Shown here one piece after another: positions 1 to 9,600 of a stretch of 35,346 bases of DNA. Below the pieces are notes generated by a model. That model saw only the letters and a program-made list of their open reading frames with translations, was not told the origin of the DNA and ran no database searches. The DNA lies in contig CANRJY010000022.1 of NCBI GenBank assembly GCA_947631085.1, positions 1 through 35,346 on the forward strand, written 5' to 3'. Source of the DNA: an uncultured Clostridia bacterium (GTDB lineage: Bacteria > Bacillota > Clostridia > UBA1381). Position 1 is the stretch's first letter; each line of letters opens with the position of its first letter. The position numbers and the translations under genes were made by a program.

Positions 1-1
1 T

Positions 2-3000
2 AATGACGCAAAGCTCACGCGAGTGACGATCCCGTCAAGCGTGAAGTCCATAGGCTACGGTGCGTTTTACGGACAAAACTCTGTAAAGCTTTTGGTTGAG
101 CCTGACTCGTTCGCGGAGCAATACGCCATTGATAACAATATCGAATATGGATTGATCATCGGCGCCAACAATATATATCTGAATATCAAAAAGCCGGACG
201 GAACCGGTATTACGGACGGATTTGACGTAAACTGGTACGAAAAGGGCTCACAAACCATAATCGGAAGAGGCGGCGTCCTTCACAGCGCGGAGCAGGGCAA
301 GGAATATGAATACGAAATAATCCTTAAGGAGGCGCTGTGCTTCGATTACAACACCCCCGCGCGCGGAACGGCGGTAATCGGCGACCATTGTGAGGTCACG
401 CTCGAAGCGCTGGACAGCGTTACCGTGTCGGGAAGCGTTACCGACGAAAACGGCGCTGTCCCGACGGCGGCAATAAGAGTAACGCAGCTGATGGGCGACT
501 ACACTAGAAATATAGACGCGTCCTTAAATAACGGAGCGTTTACCTTCACGGCTCCGAACGTCCCGACGGCGGTTTACATAACTTCGGACGGATATTACAC
601 GGCGTCAAAGGCGGCGATACCCGCTTCAAATAAGCTCGGCAGCATAAATCTCGGCAAAATCGTTCTGAAAAAGCTGCCAGAGAACAGACTTAAGCTGTCG
701 CTTTACGAAAGAGCGGCCGCCGTCGAAAACGCCGATTCAAGCAGGACGGAAATTGTAAGCTTTGACGGCATATCGTTCAAATTAACGGACACGACGGGCG
801 GATTTGAAATTACGGAATATACCCCGCAGTACCCGTATATCGTCCTTGACGACGACCGCGTCAAGGAGGGCGACAGAATACAAATCGCCGCGTCATCCTC
901 CTCGAGAAAGGACGCTTCGGCAAGCGCCGTGCTCAACGGCGAGCGAACCGGAACAGCCGAAATGGAATTTTTGGGGAACGGTAAATTCTACGCGTCAAAC
1001 ATAACGGCGGACAACGGACTGTACGCGCTGGTATTCGACGGCAGCGGCGTACTTGTCAAGAGATACGCGCCGGCGGAAAACAGCTTTTACAGCGACTCCA
1101 TGCCCGACGGCGAATACAGCGTTGTTTTCCTTGAAAAGAACACAATGCTCAGAAGCATATCCTCGATAGGCAAGCTTGCGGAGTACGGTCTTAACGAGAA
1201 TAAGGATTATATTTTAAGAAAAGTGAACATAAACGCGGGAAGCATTGTGCGTGTCGGAGACTTCGCGCTGCCCGCACTCGATTTGAGCCATCTGTACTAC
1301 ACCGTTGACAGCGCAACAAGCGTCAGCGCGAATAAAACGGAGGCTGTGCTCGGAAATATCGTCACGGTGCGCGCGGAATATGCGACGGACGGCAGACACG
1401 ATATAAGCGGCGAGGAAATACTTGTCGATCTCCCCGACGGCGTGGACGTTATCGAGGGTAGCGTCACGGTTGACGGCAAGCCCGTGGATTACACGCTCGA
1501 CGGCGGCACTATGTCGGTCAAAACCGATAAGGATAAGGCGACGGTGCGGTTCTACGTCTCGGCGTATCAGGCGGGCGAATATGATATCAACGTGTCGCTC
1601 GGAATGAACGTCGGCTCCGACAGTCTTGCCCAGCCGATAGGCGTTGCGCATTTCAAGGCGACATCGCTCACCATGGATATTGACGGAGTAACCGCGAGCA
1701 AACAGGTCACCGTCAAGGGAAAGGCGCTGAACGGAAGCAAAGTCACGCTGTACGACGGCGCTGACGAGGTCGGAACAGTCACCGCGAGCGCGTTCGGCTC
1801 ATGGCAGCTCACATTCGAGCTGGTAAACGCATATAAGTATTCGTATCATGTTATTTACGCAAAGGTGAATAACGAGTATATGTCGGATCTCACAAGCGAG
1901 TATTATATTGTGAAATATGATCCCGATTTGGCGCAGGTGGTGAAGGTCACAATGATAAACACCGCGCATCCCCCGGGAAATGCGACTCCTCAGGAATACG
2001 AGACTGTGTTCGATTTTCAGAACCCCGACTCAACGGTAGACTCATACCGTTATTGGCCGAATTATCCGGAGTTCACCTTCGAGGTCGAGCTGGATAAGGA
2101 TGTGAGCGAGGACAGCGAGGTCGTCGTCGAGGTATATACCGAGGATGGCAGCATCGTGGAGCTGCCCGCCAAAAAGGATAAAAACACCGGATATTGGGTA
2201 GCCTCGGGCTCCTTCAGAAGCGGCTCGAGACCCACAAACGTGGGCGTGTCGATAAGCGAAGAGACAGGTTTCCCTTCGATGAGCGCGAGCGATTTTAACG
2301 AGGCTTTCGAGGACGTTCTGGAAGAGACTCTTCAGCAGGTCGAATACGGTGAGGTGGCTGACCCGTTGGATCCCGAAAACGGCACCTATGTCTCGGGCGA
2401 CGATGAAGTCCATTATAAGGTGGAGCGCGAAATAACCGACGAGAAGCCGGACGAGGATACGCATCTTAGAGTCCCGCTCGACGACGGCGAAATGTATTTG
2501 GGCGCGGAGGAGGAAAACGGAACGATAAAGGCGGAGGTTTACGCCGACCCCGAGACCGCGGAGCGTATGCCGGAGCTTTTCCCGCAGAACGAATATGATC
2601 AGCGCTTTTCGGATATAGAACGCGACCATTATGTCGGTATGAGCACGACAATAACCGAGGGCTTGGGAAACGTCGCGCACGCCGAATCCCCGGGAGGCGT
2701 GGCGGACGCGATATTCGGAATAATCGACGGGCTTATATCCAACGAGCTGGAGGCGCGGGACGCCAGAACGTCAGCCTGCCTTATGATGAGAATCGAAGAA
2801 TTTGAGAAAAACGGAGACAGCGAGATTGTGGGATTGGTCGACCTAAGAAGAGTGATGGATCGCACAAAAGAAATGCGCGAGCTCTTTAACGAGGTTGAGG
2901 ATGCACTTGGCAGCGATATAAGCTTTACCGGCACCGCGCAGGAGCGCGCGGCAAGAAATATACTCAGACGCGCCATTCAGATAGGCAAGGAGATCGGCTG

Positions 3001-4351
3001 CGACATGAATAAAATATCGGTGAGAGAGAATCTTATGAGCTTGGAAGGCAACTCGGACCTTAAAAACTGTCCCGACGGCTGCGGATGCCGCTCAACCGCC
3101 CGTGAATACGGAGAATCGCCGTACAGCTGCTGCATCGACTGCGGAAAACGGAGACAGCAGCCGTCCGGCCGGGACAAGACCATTATCGACGATCCCTCGG
3201 GCTATGTTTACGAGGCTGTGCCGTCAAACAGAGTTGAGGGCGTAAAAGCCGAGGCGTATTACCTCGAGAAGGTTCTTGACAAATTCGGAGAGCCGACCGG
3301 CGAGGAAAAAGAGTCGCTGTGGAACGCCGAAGATTACGACCAAAAGAATCCCGTCTACACAGATCCGGGCGGCGCATACGCGTGGGATGTACCGACGGGC
3401 AAATGGAAGGTGAAATTCTCGAAGGAGGGCTATTACGACACGGACTCCTCGAAGGACGCCGCGGCGGTTGACGGATATCTGCCCGTTCCTCCGCCTCAGA
3501 CTGAGGTAAATACGGCGATAGTTTCAAAAGCCGACCCCGAGGTAAAGTTGGTAAATATATACACAGACAGGATAGAGATAACGTTTACGCAGTATATGCG
3601 GCTTGATTCCGTCAACAATTCCAACGTGTCCGTAACCGCAAACGGGGGCAGAGTAAACGGAACCGTAGCGCCGATGAACGCCGAATACAATTACGAGGGT
3701 ACGGAGCAGTTCGCGAGCGTGTTCGCGTTCACGCCCGATAACGAGATTTCGGGCAGCGCTTCCGTAAGCGTTAAGAACGCGGTCAACTACGCGGGAAATA
3801 CAATGCGCGAACCTTATTCCGAAACCGGTACGGCGCAGATCAGACCCGAGAGTATAGATTCTGCCGGCAGCATGAATATAGACTGCAACGGAAACTGGAC
3901 GATTTCGGTTCAGGTACTTCCTGTTCAGGCGGGCGCGAATAAAAAGATAAATGTCGCGTCGTCGTCGCCGAGCATCGTAAGCGTCACGCAGGAATCCGTA
4001 ATGACGGACGAAAACGGCACGGCGAATATTTCGATACGCGGCAATCTACCCGGCTTTGGCGTTATAATGCTTTCACTCGACGGAACGAACATCGGCAGGA
4101 ATATAGAGATCAACGTCGGCGATTTGGACGGGGACGTAACAATTCCGGTCGAGGTCGGCGGCGCCGTAAAGGGCAACACGATCATCGCTGCGGCATATGA
4201 CGCGGCGGGCGCTTTGACGGGAGTAGCGACGCAGATCGCGACGGGCGAGGAAAAGGAAATCATAAATTTGGAATGTCCCGCGCGAACCAAAAAAATCAAA
4301 ATAATGGAATGGGATTCGCTGACCGGCATGAAACCCGTAAATCAGCAATAG
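2..4351 (+). CDS. BspA-like/Ig-rich secreted surface protein, 5' partial
   Basis: The reading frame is open to the left edge, so the true start lies outside; the GTG at 23 sits inside a repeat and is not a credible start. About 1,449 residues are visible. The first 25 or so match the end of a BspA-type leucine-rich repeat (motif IPSSVKSIGYGAF). Then follow carboxypeptidase-regulatory-like and Ig-like beta modules. Near residue 1020-1050 there is a cysteine-rich patch (CPDGCGC, then SCCIDC), and near 1055-1170 a module with DPSGYVYEAVPSNRVEGV and VPPPQTEVN, which recurs in large clostridial surface proteins. The last 55 residues form a small module (AAYDAAGALTGV, then IMEWDSLTGMKPV) related to modules in both glycoside hydrolases of this window. 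No LPXTG motif is visible. Likely extracellular with adhesive or structural function; no enzyme domain is recognised. It ends in TAG, followed by a terminator. Confidence 0.8.
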   Translation, partial: NDAKLTRVTIPSSVKSIGYGAFYGQNSVKLLVEPDSFAEQYAIDNNIEYGLIIGANNIYLNIKKPDGTGITDGFDVNWYEKGSQTIIGRGGVLHSAEQGKEYEYEIILKEALCFDYNTPARGTAVIGDHCEVTLEALDSVTVSGSVTDENGAVPTAAIRVTQLMGDYTRNIDASLNNGAFTFTAPNVPTAVYITSDGYYTASKAAIPASNKLGSINLGKIVLKKLPENRLKLSLYERAAAVENADSSRTEIVSFDGISFKLTDTTGGFEITEYTPQYPYIVLDDDRVKEGDRIQIAASSSSRKDASASAVLNGERTGTAEMEFLGNGKFYASNITADNGLYALVFDGSGVLVKRYAPAENSFYSDSMPDGEYSVVFLEKNTMLRSISSIGKLAEYGLNENKDYILRKVNINAGSIVRVGDFALPALDLSHLYYTVDSATSVSANKTEAVLGNIVTVRAEYATDGRHDISGEEILVDLPDGVDVIEGSVTVDGKPVDYTLDGGTMSVKTDKDKATVRFYVSAYQAGEYDINVSLGMNVGSDSLAQPIGVAHFKATSLTMDIDGVTASKQVTVKGKALNGSKVTLYDGADEVGTVTASAFGSWQLTFELVNAYKYSYHVIYAKVNNEYMSDLTSEYYIVKYDPDLAQVVKVTMINTAHPPGNATPQEYETVFDFQNPDSTVDSYRYWPNYPEFTFEVELDKDVSEDSEVVVEVYTEDGSIVELPAKKDKNTGYWVASGSFRSGSRPTNVGVSISEETGFPSMSASDFNEAFEDVLEETLQQVEYGEVADPLDPENGTYVSGDDEVHYKVEREITDEKPDEDTHLRVPLDDGEMYLGAEEENGTIKAEVYADPETAERMPELFPQNEYDQRFSDIERDHYVGMSTTITEGLGNVAHAESPGGVADAIFGIIDGLISNELEARDARTSACLMMRIEEFEKNGDSEIVGLVDLRRVMDRTKEMRELFNEVEDALGSDISFTGTAQERAARNILRRAIQIGKEIGCDMNKISVRENLMSLEGNSDLKNCPDGCGCRSTAREYGESPYSCCIDCGKRRQQPSGRDKTIIDDPSGYVYEAVPSNRVEGVKAEAYYLEKVLDKFGEPTGEEKESLWNAEDYDQKNPVYTDPGGAYAWDVPTGKWKVKFSKEGYYDTDSSKDAAAVDGYLPVPPPQTEVNTAIVSKADPEVKLVNIYTDRIEITFTQYMRLDSVNNSNVSVTANGGRVNGTVAPMNAEYNYEGTEQFASVFAFTPDNEISGSASVSVKNAVNYAGNTMREPYSETGTAQIRPESIDSAGSMNIDCNGNWTISVQVLPVQAGANKKINVASSSPSIVSVTQESVMTDENGTANISIRGNLPGFGVIMLSLDGTNIGRNIEINVGDLDGDVTIPVEVGGAVKGNTIIAAAYDAAGALTGVATQIATGEEKEIINLECPARTKKIKIMEWDSLTGMKPVNQQ

Positions 4352-4407
4352 AGCAAAAATAGGCGCGAAAATCGGGGGATCATTCTCTATCTCCCGAGGC
4401 GGCGCGC

Positions 4408-4449
4408 AAAAACAGAGTCTTGCAAAATCGAGCAGGGCTCTGTTTTTTT
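4408..4449. terminator. Bidirectional intrinsic terminator
   Basis: A 16-bp stem (arms 4408-4423 and 4432-4447, two G-T pairs, loop AAAATCGA) has an A-run on the left and a T-run on the right. It can therefore terminate both the plus-strand surface-protein gene and the convergent minus-strand replication genes. Confidence 0.9.
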
Positions 4450-4480
4450 ATCCCGACGCGGACAGTATGCGCCGCGCGGC

Positions 4481-5020
4481 TTAAGCGTCCGCCAGGGCGA
4501 TCGCCGCCGTATGCTCCAGTAAATACGCCTGTCGGCGCTCGGGCAAATACGCGCGCTGCTTTTCCGTTTCCGCTTTCGCGCGGTATGTCCGCTGAAAATT
4601 GCTCGCGATAACGCTGTTTACCGTCGCCTCGTCCATCATCGCCCATTCGTGCAGCTGATGCGCGTCGCCCACTATGCGCCGAAGCGGCTCGGGCAGCTTT
4701 TCGTATTCCTCAACGTAATTGTAGCCGCTGTTGCAGAGCGCCTTGCGCACCCTCGCCCACGCCTCGAGCTCCGACATTTCCTCACCGCCGCCGAGAAGAA
4801 GATCGAGCTTCTCGTTTATCTCCGAGATAGTCGGCGGGAACTTGTTCGTCGAGATAACCGCGTCCACCGCCTGAAGCATTGTCCCGTAATCCACATTCCC
4901 AAAGTGCCTGTACCAGAGCCGAGCCGCCGCCAGCTTGTCCGCCTCGGTCTGTTTGTCGTAAAACCTCGGATATGCCGCCGTGAGTATCGCCATTATTTGT
5001 ACCGTTTCGTTTTTAGTCAT
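4481..5020 (-). CDS. G39P-like phage replicative helicase loader/inhibitor
   Basis: This 179-residue protein starts at MTKNETVQIM. The start at 5020 is preferred over an upstream ATG because a perfect AAGGAGG lies 7 bases before it. The N-terminal 80 residues (VQIMAILTAAYPRFY, then WYRHFGNVDY and FPPTISEIN) look like the Inhibitor_G39P family. Those phage proteins bind the replicative DnaB-type helicase and control its loading at the phage origin. The C-terminal half is charged and helical (RTYRAKAETEKQRAYLPERR). Only 10 bases separate it from the upstream initiator gene, whose TAA stop overlaps the Shine-Dalgarno, so the two are translationally linked. No other phage genes lie around. The family call rests on remembered motif pattern; the pairing with an iteron-bearing initiator supports it. 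Confidence 0.7.
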   Translation of the reverse strand: MTKNETVQIMAILTAAYPRFYDKQTEADKLAAARLWYRHFGNVDYGTMLQAVDAVISTNKFPPTISEINEKLDLLLGGGEEMSELEAWARVRKALCNSGYNYVEEYEKLPEPLRRIVGDAHQLHEWAMMDEATVNSVIASNFQRTYRAKAETEKQRAYLPERRQAYLLEHTAAIALADA

Positions 5021-5030
5021 AACGTCCTCC

Positions 5031-5543
5031 TTAAAAAATATCGTCACTGTTTCCACTAGCCGCAAGATTCAAGAAAAAATTATTGCTCTTGGGGGAGTCA
5101 TTCTTACTCCCCTCACTCTTACTAAATTCTTTTACTATATTTATCTTACTATCCTTGTAATTTGACGGGATACCCTCTTGTAAATCCGCGGGACACCCTC
5201 TTGTAAATCCGCGGGATACCCCCTTGTAAATCCGCGGAGCACCCTCTTGTAAATCCGCGGAACACATAGGCTTAATATATCTTCTGTCAACGCATTTCGT
5301 TCCGTCCGCGTAATGGAACGACCGCTGTATGTAACCCGTTTTCACAAGCGTTTCCAGCCACTTATTCACCGACGATTTCGAGCTCCCCATAATTTCCGCG
5401 AGCGCCTTGTTGGACGCGAAGCAGCGTTTCTCGCCGTTCGCCGCGAGCCGCACTATCACGCCGTATAAAATCTTTTCCGGATACGAAAGCCGCGTATCGG
5501 ACAAGACGCTGTCGTAGACCTTGTAAAACCGTTCCGCCTTCAC
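5031..5543 (-). CDS. Phage-type replication initiator (winged-helix) with internal iterons
   Basis: The 170-residue product begins with a helix-turn-helix domain of the kind found in phage replisome organisers (residues 1-95: FYKVYDSVLSDTRLSYPEKI, then FASNKALAEIMGSSKSSVNK). Residues about 95-130 are low-complexity and come from 23-bp DNA repeats read in successive frames (DLQEG, IYKG, FTRG, DLQEG). The C-terminal tail is polar and ends NSDDIF. In the expected role it binds the iterons within its own gene and recruits the helicase through the downstream G39P-like protein. The start is GTG at 5543 with a GGGAGG site; it overlaps the TGA of a 20-codon upstream ORF as GTGA. Transcription likely comes from the consensus promoter at 5634-5662. 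No frameshift or stop breaks it. Confidence 0.75.
   Translation of the reverse strand: MKAERFYKVYDSVLSDTRLSYPEKILYGVIVRLAANGEKRCFASNKALAEIMGSSKSSVNKWLETLVKTGYIQRSFHYADGTKCVDRRYIKPMCSADLQEGAPRIYKGVSRGFTRGCPADLQEGIPSNYKDSKINIVKEFSKSEGSKNDSPKSNNFFLNLAASGNSDDIF
5100..5154. other. AT-rich tract beside the iterons, candidate unwinding element
   Basis: Immediately beside the iterons lies an AT-rich stretch (for example ACTATATTTATCTTACTA) within an otherwise GC-rich gene. Iterons followed by an AT-rich tract inside an initiator gene is the layout of the lambda origin in gene O. The function is inferred from layout only. Confidence 0.5.
5155..5269. repeat. Five 23-bp iterons inside the initiator gene
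   Basis: The motif TTGTAAATCCGCGG begins at 5178, 5201, 5224 and 5247, and a degenerate fifth copy begins at 5155, giving an exact 23-bp period. The unit is not a multiple of three, so the repeats are translated in different frames. That indicates selection on the DNA rather than on the peptide, as expected for initiator-binding iterons. Confidence 0.9.
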
Positions 5544-5602
5544 CGCGCGCCCTCCCGTTCATCCGAAAACGCCGCTTCGGGCGCAAAACTCCGCTGCCGC
5601 AT
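5540..5602 (-). CDS. Possible 20-codon leader ORF before the initiator gene
   Basis: An ATG at 5602 follows AAGGAGAGTGATTTA, a good ribosome site, and opens a 20-codon frame (MRQRSFAPEA...EGAR). Its TGA overlaps the GTG start of the initiator gene. The product matches nothing I recognise. The likely role, if any, is translational coupling that sets initiator dosage. It could instead be chance. Confidence 0.35.
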   Translation of the reverse strand: MRQRSFAPEAAFSDEREGAR

Positions 5603-5633
5603 TAAATCACTCTCCTTGTTCCTTGATATATAT

Positions 5634-5662
5634 ATTATATCACAAAAAGATACAAATGTCAA
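5634..5662 (-). promoter_or_regulatory. Consensus sigma-A promoter for the replication module
   Basis: On the minus strand, TTGACA (5662-5657), a 17-bp spacer and TATAAT (5639-5634) are perfect matches. It lies about 30 bases before the leader ORF and 90 before the initiator start. Confidence 0.85.
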
Positions 5663-5692
5663 CCATTTTTGAAAAATTGTCAATTAAAAAGA

Positions 5693-5718
5693 CACAAAAA
5701 AGCCGCGCGGGCGCGGTT
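5693..5718 (-). terminator. Terminator of the AraC-family gene
   Basis: The GC stem CCGCGC/GCGCGG (5703-5716) with flanking A-T pairs is followed on the minus strand by a run of T (5695-5700). It separates the AraC gene from the replication module promoter just beyond. Confidence 0.8.
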
Positions 5719-5739
5719 TATCCGATTTTGGCGGTCGGC

Positions 5740-6579
5740 TCAGCGGCGGGGCTGAATACTGCGCTTAAACAGCTCCCTGCGGTAATCGCTCGGACACATT
5801 CCCACGGACTCGCGGAAAACGCGGCTGAAATAGAGCGCGTCCGAATAGCCGACGGCGGCGGCGACCTCCGACACGGACATGAGCGTCGAGCCGAGCAGCA
5901 TCCGTGCGTGATTTATGCGTATATTTTTATGATACTGCTGCATGGTCATGTTTTTCTCGCGCTTGAAAACCGCCGCCATGTATTTATAGCTCAGGAAAAA
6001 CTCCTTTTCCAGCGCCGACGCGGAAAACGGCTCGGTGTAGCTTTCCTGGAGATACGCGCATATCCTGTCCGACAGGCTGCTTTCGCCCGAGTCGTTATAA
6101 ACCGCGATCTGCGTAAGCAGCTCGAAAAGGCGCGTGTTTATATCCCACAGCCTCATCGGATCGTCCGAGTAAAAATAGTCGATATACCGCTCTATCAAGC
6201 TTTCAATACGGCTGTTTTCAAGCCCCGAAAGCTGTTTGGGCAGCGCCGCCGTTTTTTTAAACGCCCGCGCGGAGCAGTTTTCTCTCATACACTCCGGCTC
6301 GCCCGCGCTGTCGCAAAAATGCAGGTAATACCAGCGCGTGCCTTTTTTTATTTCGCGCCGTCCGTAATGGTGGACTCCGCTTTTCAGAAAAAGCAGCTCG
6401 CCCGCGCCGACCGCGTAATCCGTGCCGTCCTCGGTCACATAAACAGTGCCGTCGATGACATAAATAAGCACATTGAAGCCCGCCGTTCTGTCCATATGAT
6501 AAAACGGCTCGGCGGCGGCGAGCAGTCCGCACTCCGAGAGCAGCGGCGGACGGGTGTTGGATAAAATGATCTTATTCAT
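5740..6579 (-). CDS. AraC-family transcriptional regulator
   Basis: The 279-residue protein has an N-terminal cupin-like sensor domain (about residues 15-110, including GELLFLKSGVHHYG) and a C-terminal double helix-turn-helix (about 180-275). The second helix-turn-helix carries the AraC signature SVSEVAAAVGYSDALYFSRVF. Proteins of this layout usually sense a sugar and act on neighbouring carbohydrate genes. It is divergent from the arabinofuranosidase gene with a shared promoter region at 6613-6662, so that gene is its most likely target (inference). The start at 6579 has GGAGAATT upstream, and a consensus promoter is at 6634-6662. Length is normal for the family. The ligand is unknown; an arabino-oligosaccharide would fit the neighbour. 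Confidence 0.9.
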   Translation of the reverse strand: MNKIILSNTRPPLLSECGLLAAAEPFYHMDRTAGFNVLIYVIDGTVYVTEDGTDYAVGAGELLFLKSGVHHYGRREIKKGTRWYYLHFCDSAGEPECMRENCSARAFKKTAALPKQLSGLENSRIESLIERYIDYFYSDDPMRLWDINTRLFELLTQIAVYNDSGESSLSDRICAYLQESYTEPFSASALEKEFFLSYKYMAAVFKREKNMTMQQYHKNIRINHARMLLGSTLMSVSEVAAAVGYSDALYFSRVFRESVGMCPSDYRRELFKRSIQPRR

Positions 6580-6612
6580 GATAATTCTCCATATAATTCC
6601 GAATATAATCTA

Positions 6613-6662
6613 TTGTTTTCGTCTTATATTGGGATTATAATACATATAAGAAAAAATGTCAA
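6613..6662. promoter_or_regulatory. Overlapping divergent promoters with inverted repeat
   Basis: The minus strand has a perfect promoter for the AraC gene: TTGACA at 6662-6657, 17 bp, TATAAT at 6639-6634. The plus strand has TATAAT at 6636-6641 with a poor -35 (TTGTTT, 6613-6618), expected for an activator-dependent promoter. The two -10 boxes share the palindrome ATTATAAT, so the polymerases would compete. CTTATAT (6623-6629) and ATATAAG (6644-6650) form an inverted repeat around it, a candidate operator. Confidence 0.75.
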
Positions 6663-6684
6663 TACGGGGAAAGGAGAAAGGATA

Positions 6685-9600
6685 ATGAAACTGAAGAAAA
6701 CAGTGGCGATAACAGCTGCCTTGTCGATCGTTATGTCGGCGATTGCGCCTGCCTTCGCGGCGGATATTGCTCCGTCGGGCGCAAAATGGACGCTCACAGC
6801 CGAAAAATCGATGGCGGCTGACGGCAAAATCACGGTATACGCGTCGGCTGCGGGCGATACGGGGGATAAGACGGTGCTTTTGTCCGCCGCCGCGTATGAT
6901 GGGGATAAGCGGCTTAAATCGGTCGATGTTTATCATGGCGCATTGGGCGCGAACGGCGCGCTTAATGAGGAGCTCACACTCGCCGCGTCGGACGCGGACG
7001 AGATCGCGGTATATCTTTGGGACGCGCAAACAAAGGAGCCGCTCGCGGATAAGGTGACCGTTACAAAGACGCGCGAGGGCGGGCTTGCGTATTACTACAG
7101 CTTTGAAAATCCCGCCGATACGTCGTCGCTGCTTCACGGCGGAGCGGCGGTCGAGAACGGAAAGGGCATCTCCGGAAACGGTCTGACGTTCGACGGCACA
7201 AATGGCTATATGCAGCTCCCGAACAACATCATGACGGACAGTATGACTATCATGGCGTGGGTCAAAACGGACGCGGTTCAGGACTGGGCGCGGCTGTTCG
7301 ATTTAGGCTCGAGCCAGAGCAATTATTTCTTCTATTCGCCGTCGAACGGACGCGTTGAATCGAGCGTAGGCGGAGCGATGGACACAATGGACGTCACGCC
7401 GTTCACGAACACGGGAATATGGGAGCATTACGCGGTCACGCGCACGGCAAATCATGTCGCGCTGTACCGAAACGGCGCGCTCGTCGCGGAGGCTGACTGC
7501 GCCAAGGCGGTGACGGCTATAAAGGAAACATCAAACTACATAGGCAAATCGCATTACGCGAGCGACAAGTATTTTAAGGGGACTATGGACGAGATAAAAA
7601 TTTACAACAAAATCTGCGCCGCCGACGAGATAAAGGCGGCATACGACGAATACGCGGCGGAGCTTTCGAACGCCGCGGCTTACAGGGACTGCGCCGATCT
7701 CGGTTTCGGCACGACCGAGCTTACAGGAACCACGGCGCTTCCGATAAAGGGCGCCAACGGCAGCGATATTACATGGACGTGCTCGGACGCGTCTGTGATC
7801 GGCGCGGATATGACGATAACAGCACCCGCGTCGGGCGAGGCTGACAAGCGCGCGGCGCTCACCGCGACGGTCAAAAACGGCGGCGCGGTTTACACAAAAA
7901 CATTCGACGTGACGATCCTCGCCGCGCCGTCGGTAACGGGGCTTTCCGACTACAGCATGACGGACGTTGAAATGAAGGACGATTACCTTATAAACGGCAC
8001 GGAAAAAATGGCGGCGTATCTGAACGATTTCGACGTGAACAAGCTCGCGTCGGGCTTCAGGCGCACCGCGGGGCTGTCCGACACGTCCGACACTTACCCG
8101 GGCTGGGAAACGAGCCTTATCGCGGGTCACGCGGTCGGTCATTACATGACGGCTGTGGTGCAGGGCTACAACAATACGGGCGACGAGGGGCTTCTTAAAA
8201 TGTCGAACGACCTGATCGACGCGCTGTACGAGGCGCAGATCAAGGAGGACACGACCGTAAACGGCAATCCCGTCAAGAAGGGCTACCTGTTCGCGACAAC
8301 AAACGCGTGGAGCGGCGGCAAAACGGTAACGGGCGAGGTTCAGTTTGACAATGTGGAAGGCAATAAAACGAATATCACAACTCAGGCGTGGGTGCCGTGG
8401 TACACGATGCACAAGATACTCGCGGGGCTTGTCGATACATATAAGCTGACCGGCAACGAAAAGGCGCTCGAAACAGCCGACGCGCTCGGAACGTGGGTTT
8501 ACAACAGGGTCGGAGGCTATAACTCGACCATGCAGGCGCGCGTATTAAATATCGAGTACGGCGGCATGAACGACGCGCTTTACGAGCTTTACAAAATCAC
8601 AAAAAATCCCAATCACGCGAAGGCGGCGCATATGTTCGACGAGATAAGCCTGTTCGACAGCATTTACAATCATAACGACGTGCTCGCGAACAAGCACGCC
8701 AACACGACGATACCGAAAATTATCGGCGCGCTCAACCGCGTGAGGGCTATCGACGCGACAAACGGTCAGCTCGAAACGGACGCTCCCGACAGCGCGCATG
8801 ACAGGGAATATTATCTCACAGTCGCGGAGAATTTCTGGGATATGGTCGTAAACGACCACTCGTATATCACGGGCGGCAACAGCGAAAACGAGCATTTCCG
8901 CGCGGCACACACCGAAAACGCCTTCCGCGACGAGGTAAACTGCGAAACGTGCAACACCTACAATATGCTCAAGCTGTCGCGCGAGCTGTATAAGCTGACG
9001 GGCGAAAAGAAATATAAGGACTATTACGAAGGCACGTTCCTCAACGCTATCGTGTCGAGCCAAAACCCCGAAACGGGCATGACTATGTACTTCCAGCCGA
9101 TGGCGACGGGATATTTCAAGGTATTCTCGAAGCCGTGGACGGATTTCTGGTGCTGCACAGGCTCGGGCATGGAAAACTTCACGAAGCTCACGGACAGCAT
9201 CTACTATAAAAAGGACGGCGCGGTTGTTGTAAACCAGTACATCAGCTCCGTTTTGACCGATAAGGATAACAATATAAAGCTCACGCAAGCATCAACTCTT
9301 CCCGACGGCGAAACGTCAATTCTCAATGTCGAGCCGATTTCGGGCGATACGCAGAGCGCGGACGTTATGCTGCGCGTTCCCGAGTGGTGCGCGTCCGCTC
9401 CGACGATCAAGATAAACGGCGAAAATTACGACTATACGCAGTCGGCGGGCTATGTGACGATCGGGCGCGAGTGGAAAGCGGGCGATAAAATCGAGATCAC
9501 AATGCCTATGGAAATGCGCGCGTACGGACTTGCGGACAACGATACCGTAACGGCGTTCAAATACGGCCCCACGGTTCTCAGTGTAGGCTTGGGCAAGGAA

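Noticed and set aside
5623..6564. Long plus-strand open frame of 313 codons opposite the AraC gene
   Set aside because: It is the antisense of a clear AraC-family gene in GC-rich DNA, starts without a ribosome site and shows a random-looking Arg/His/Ala-rich composition.
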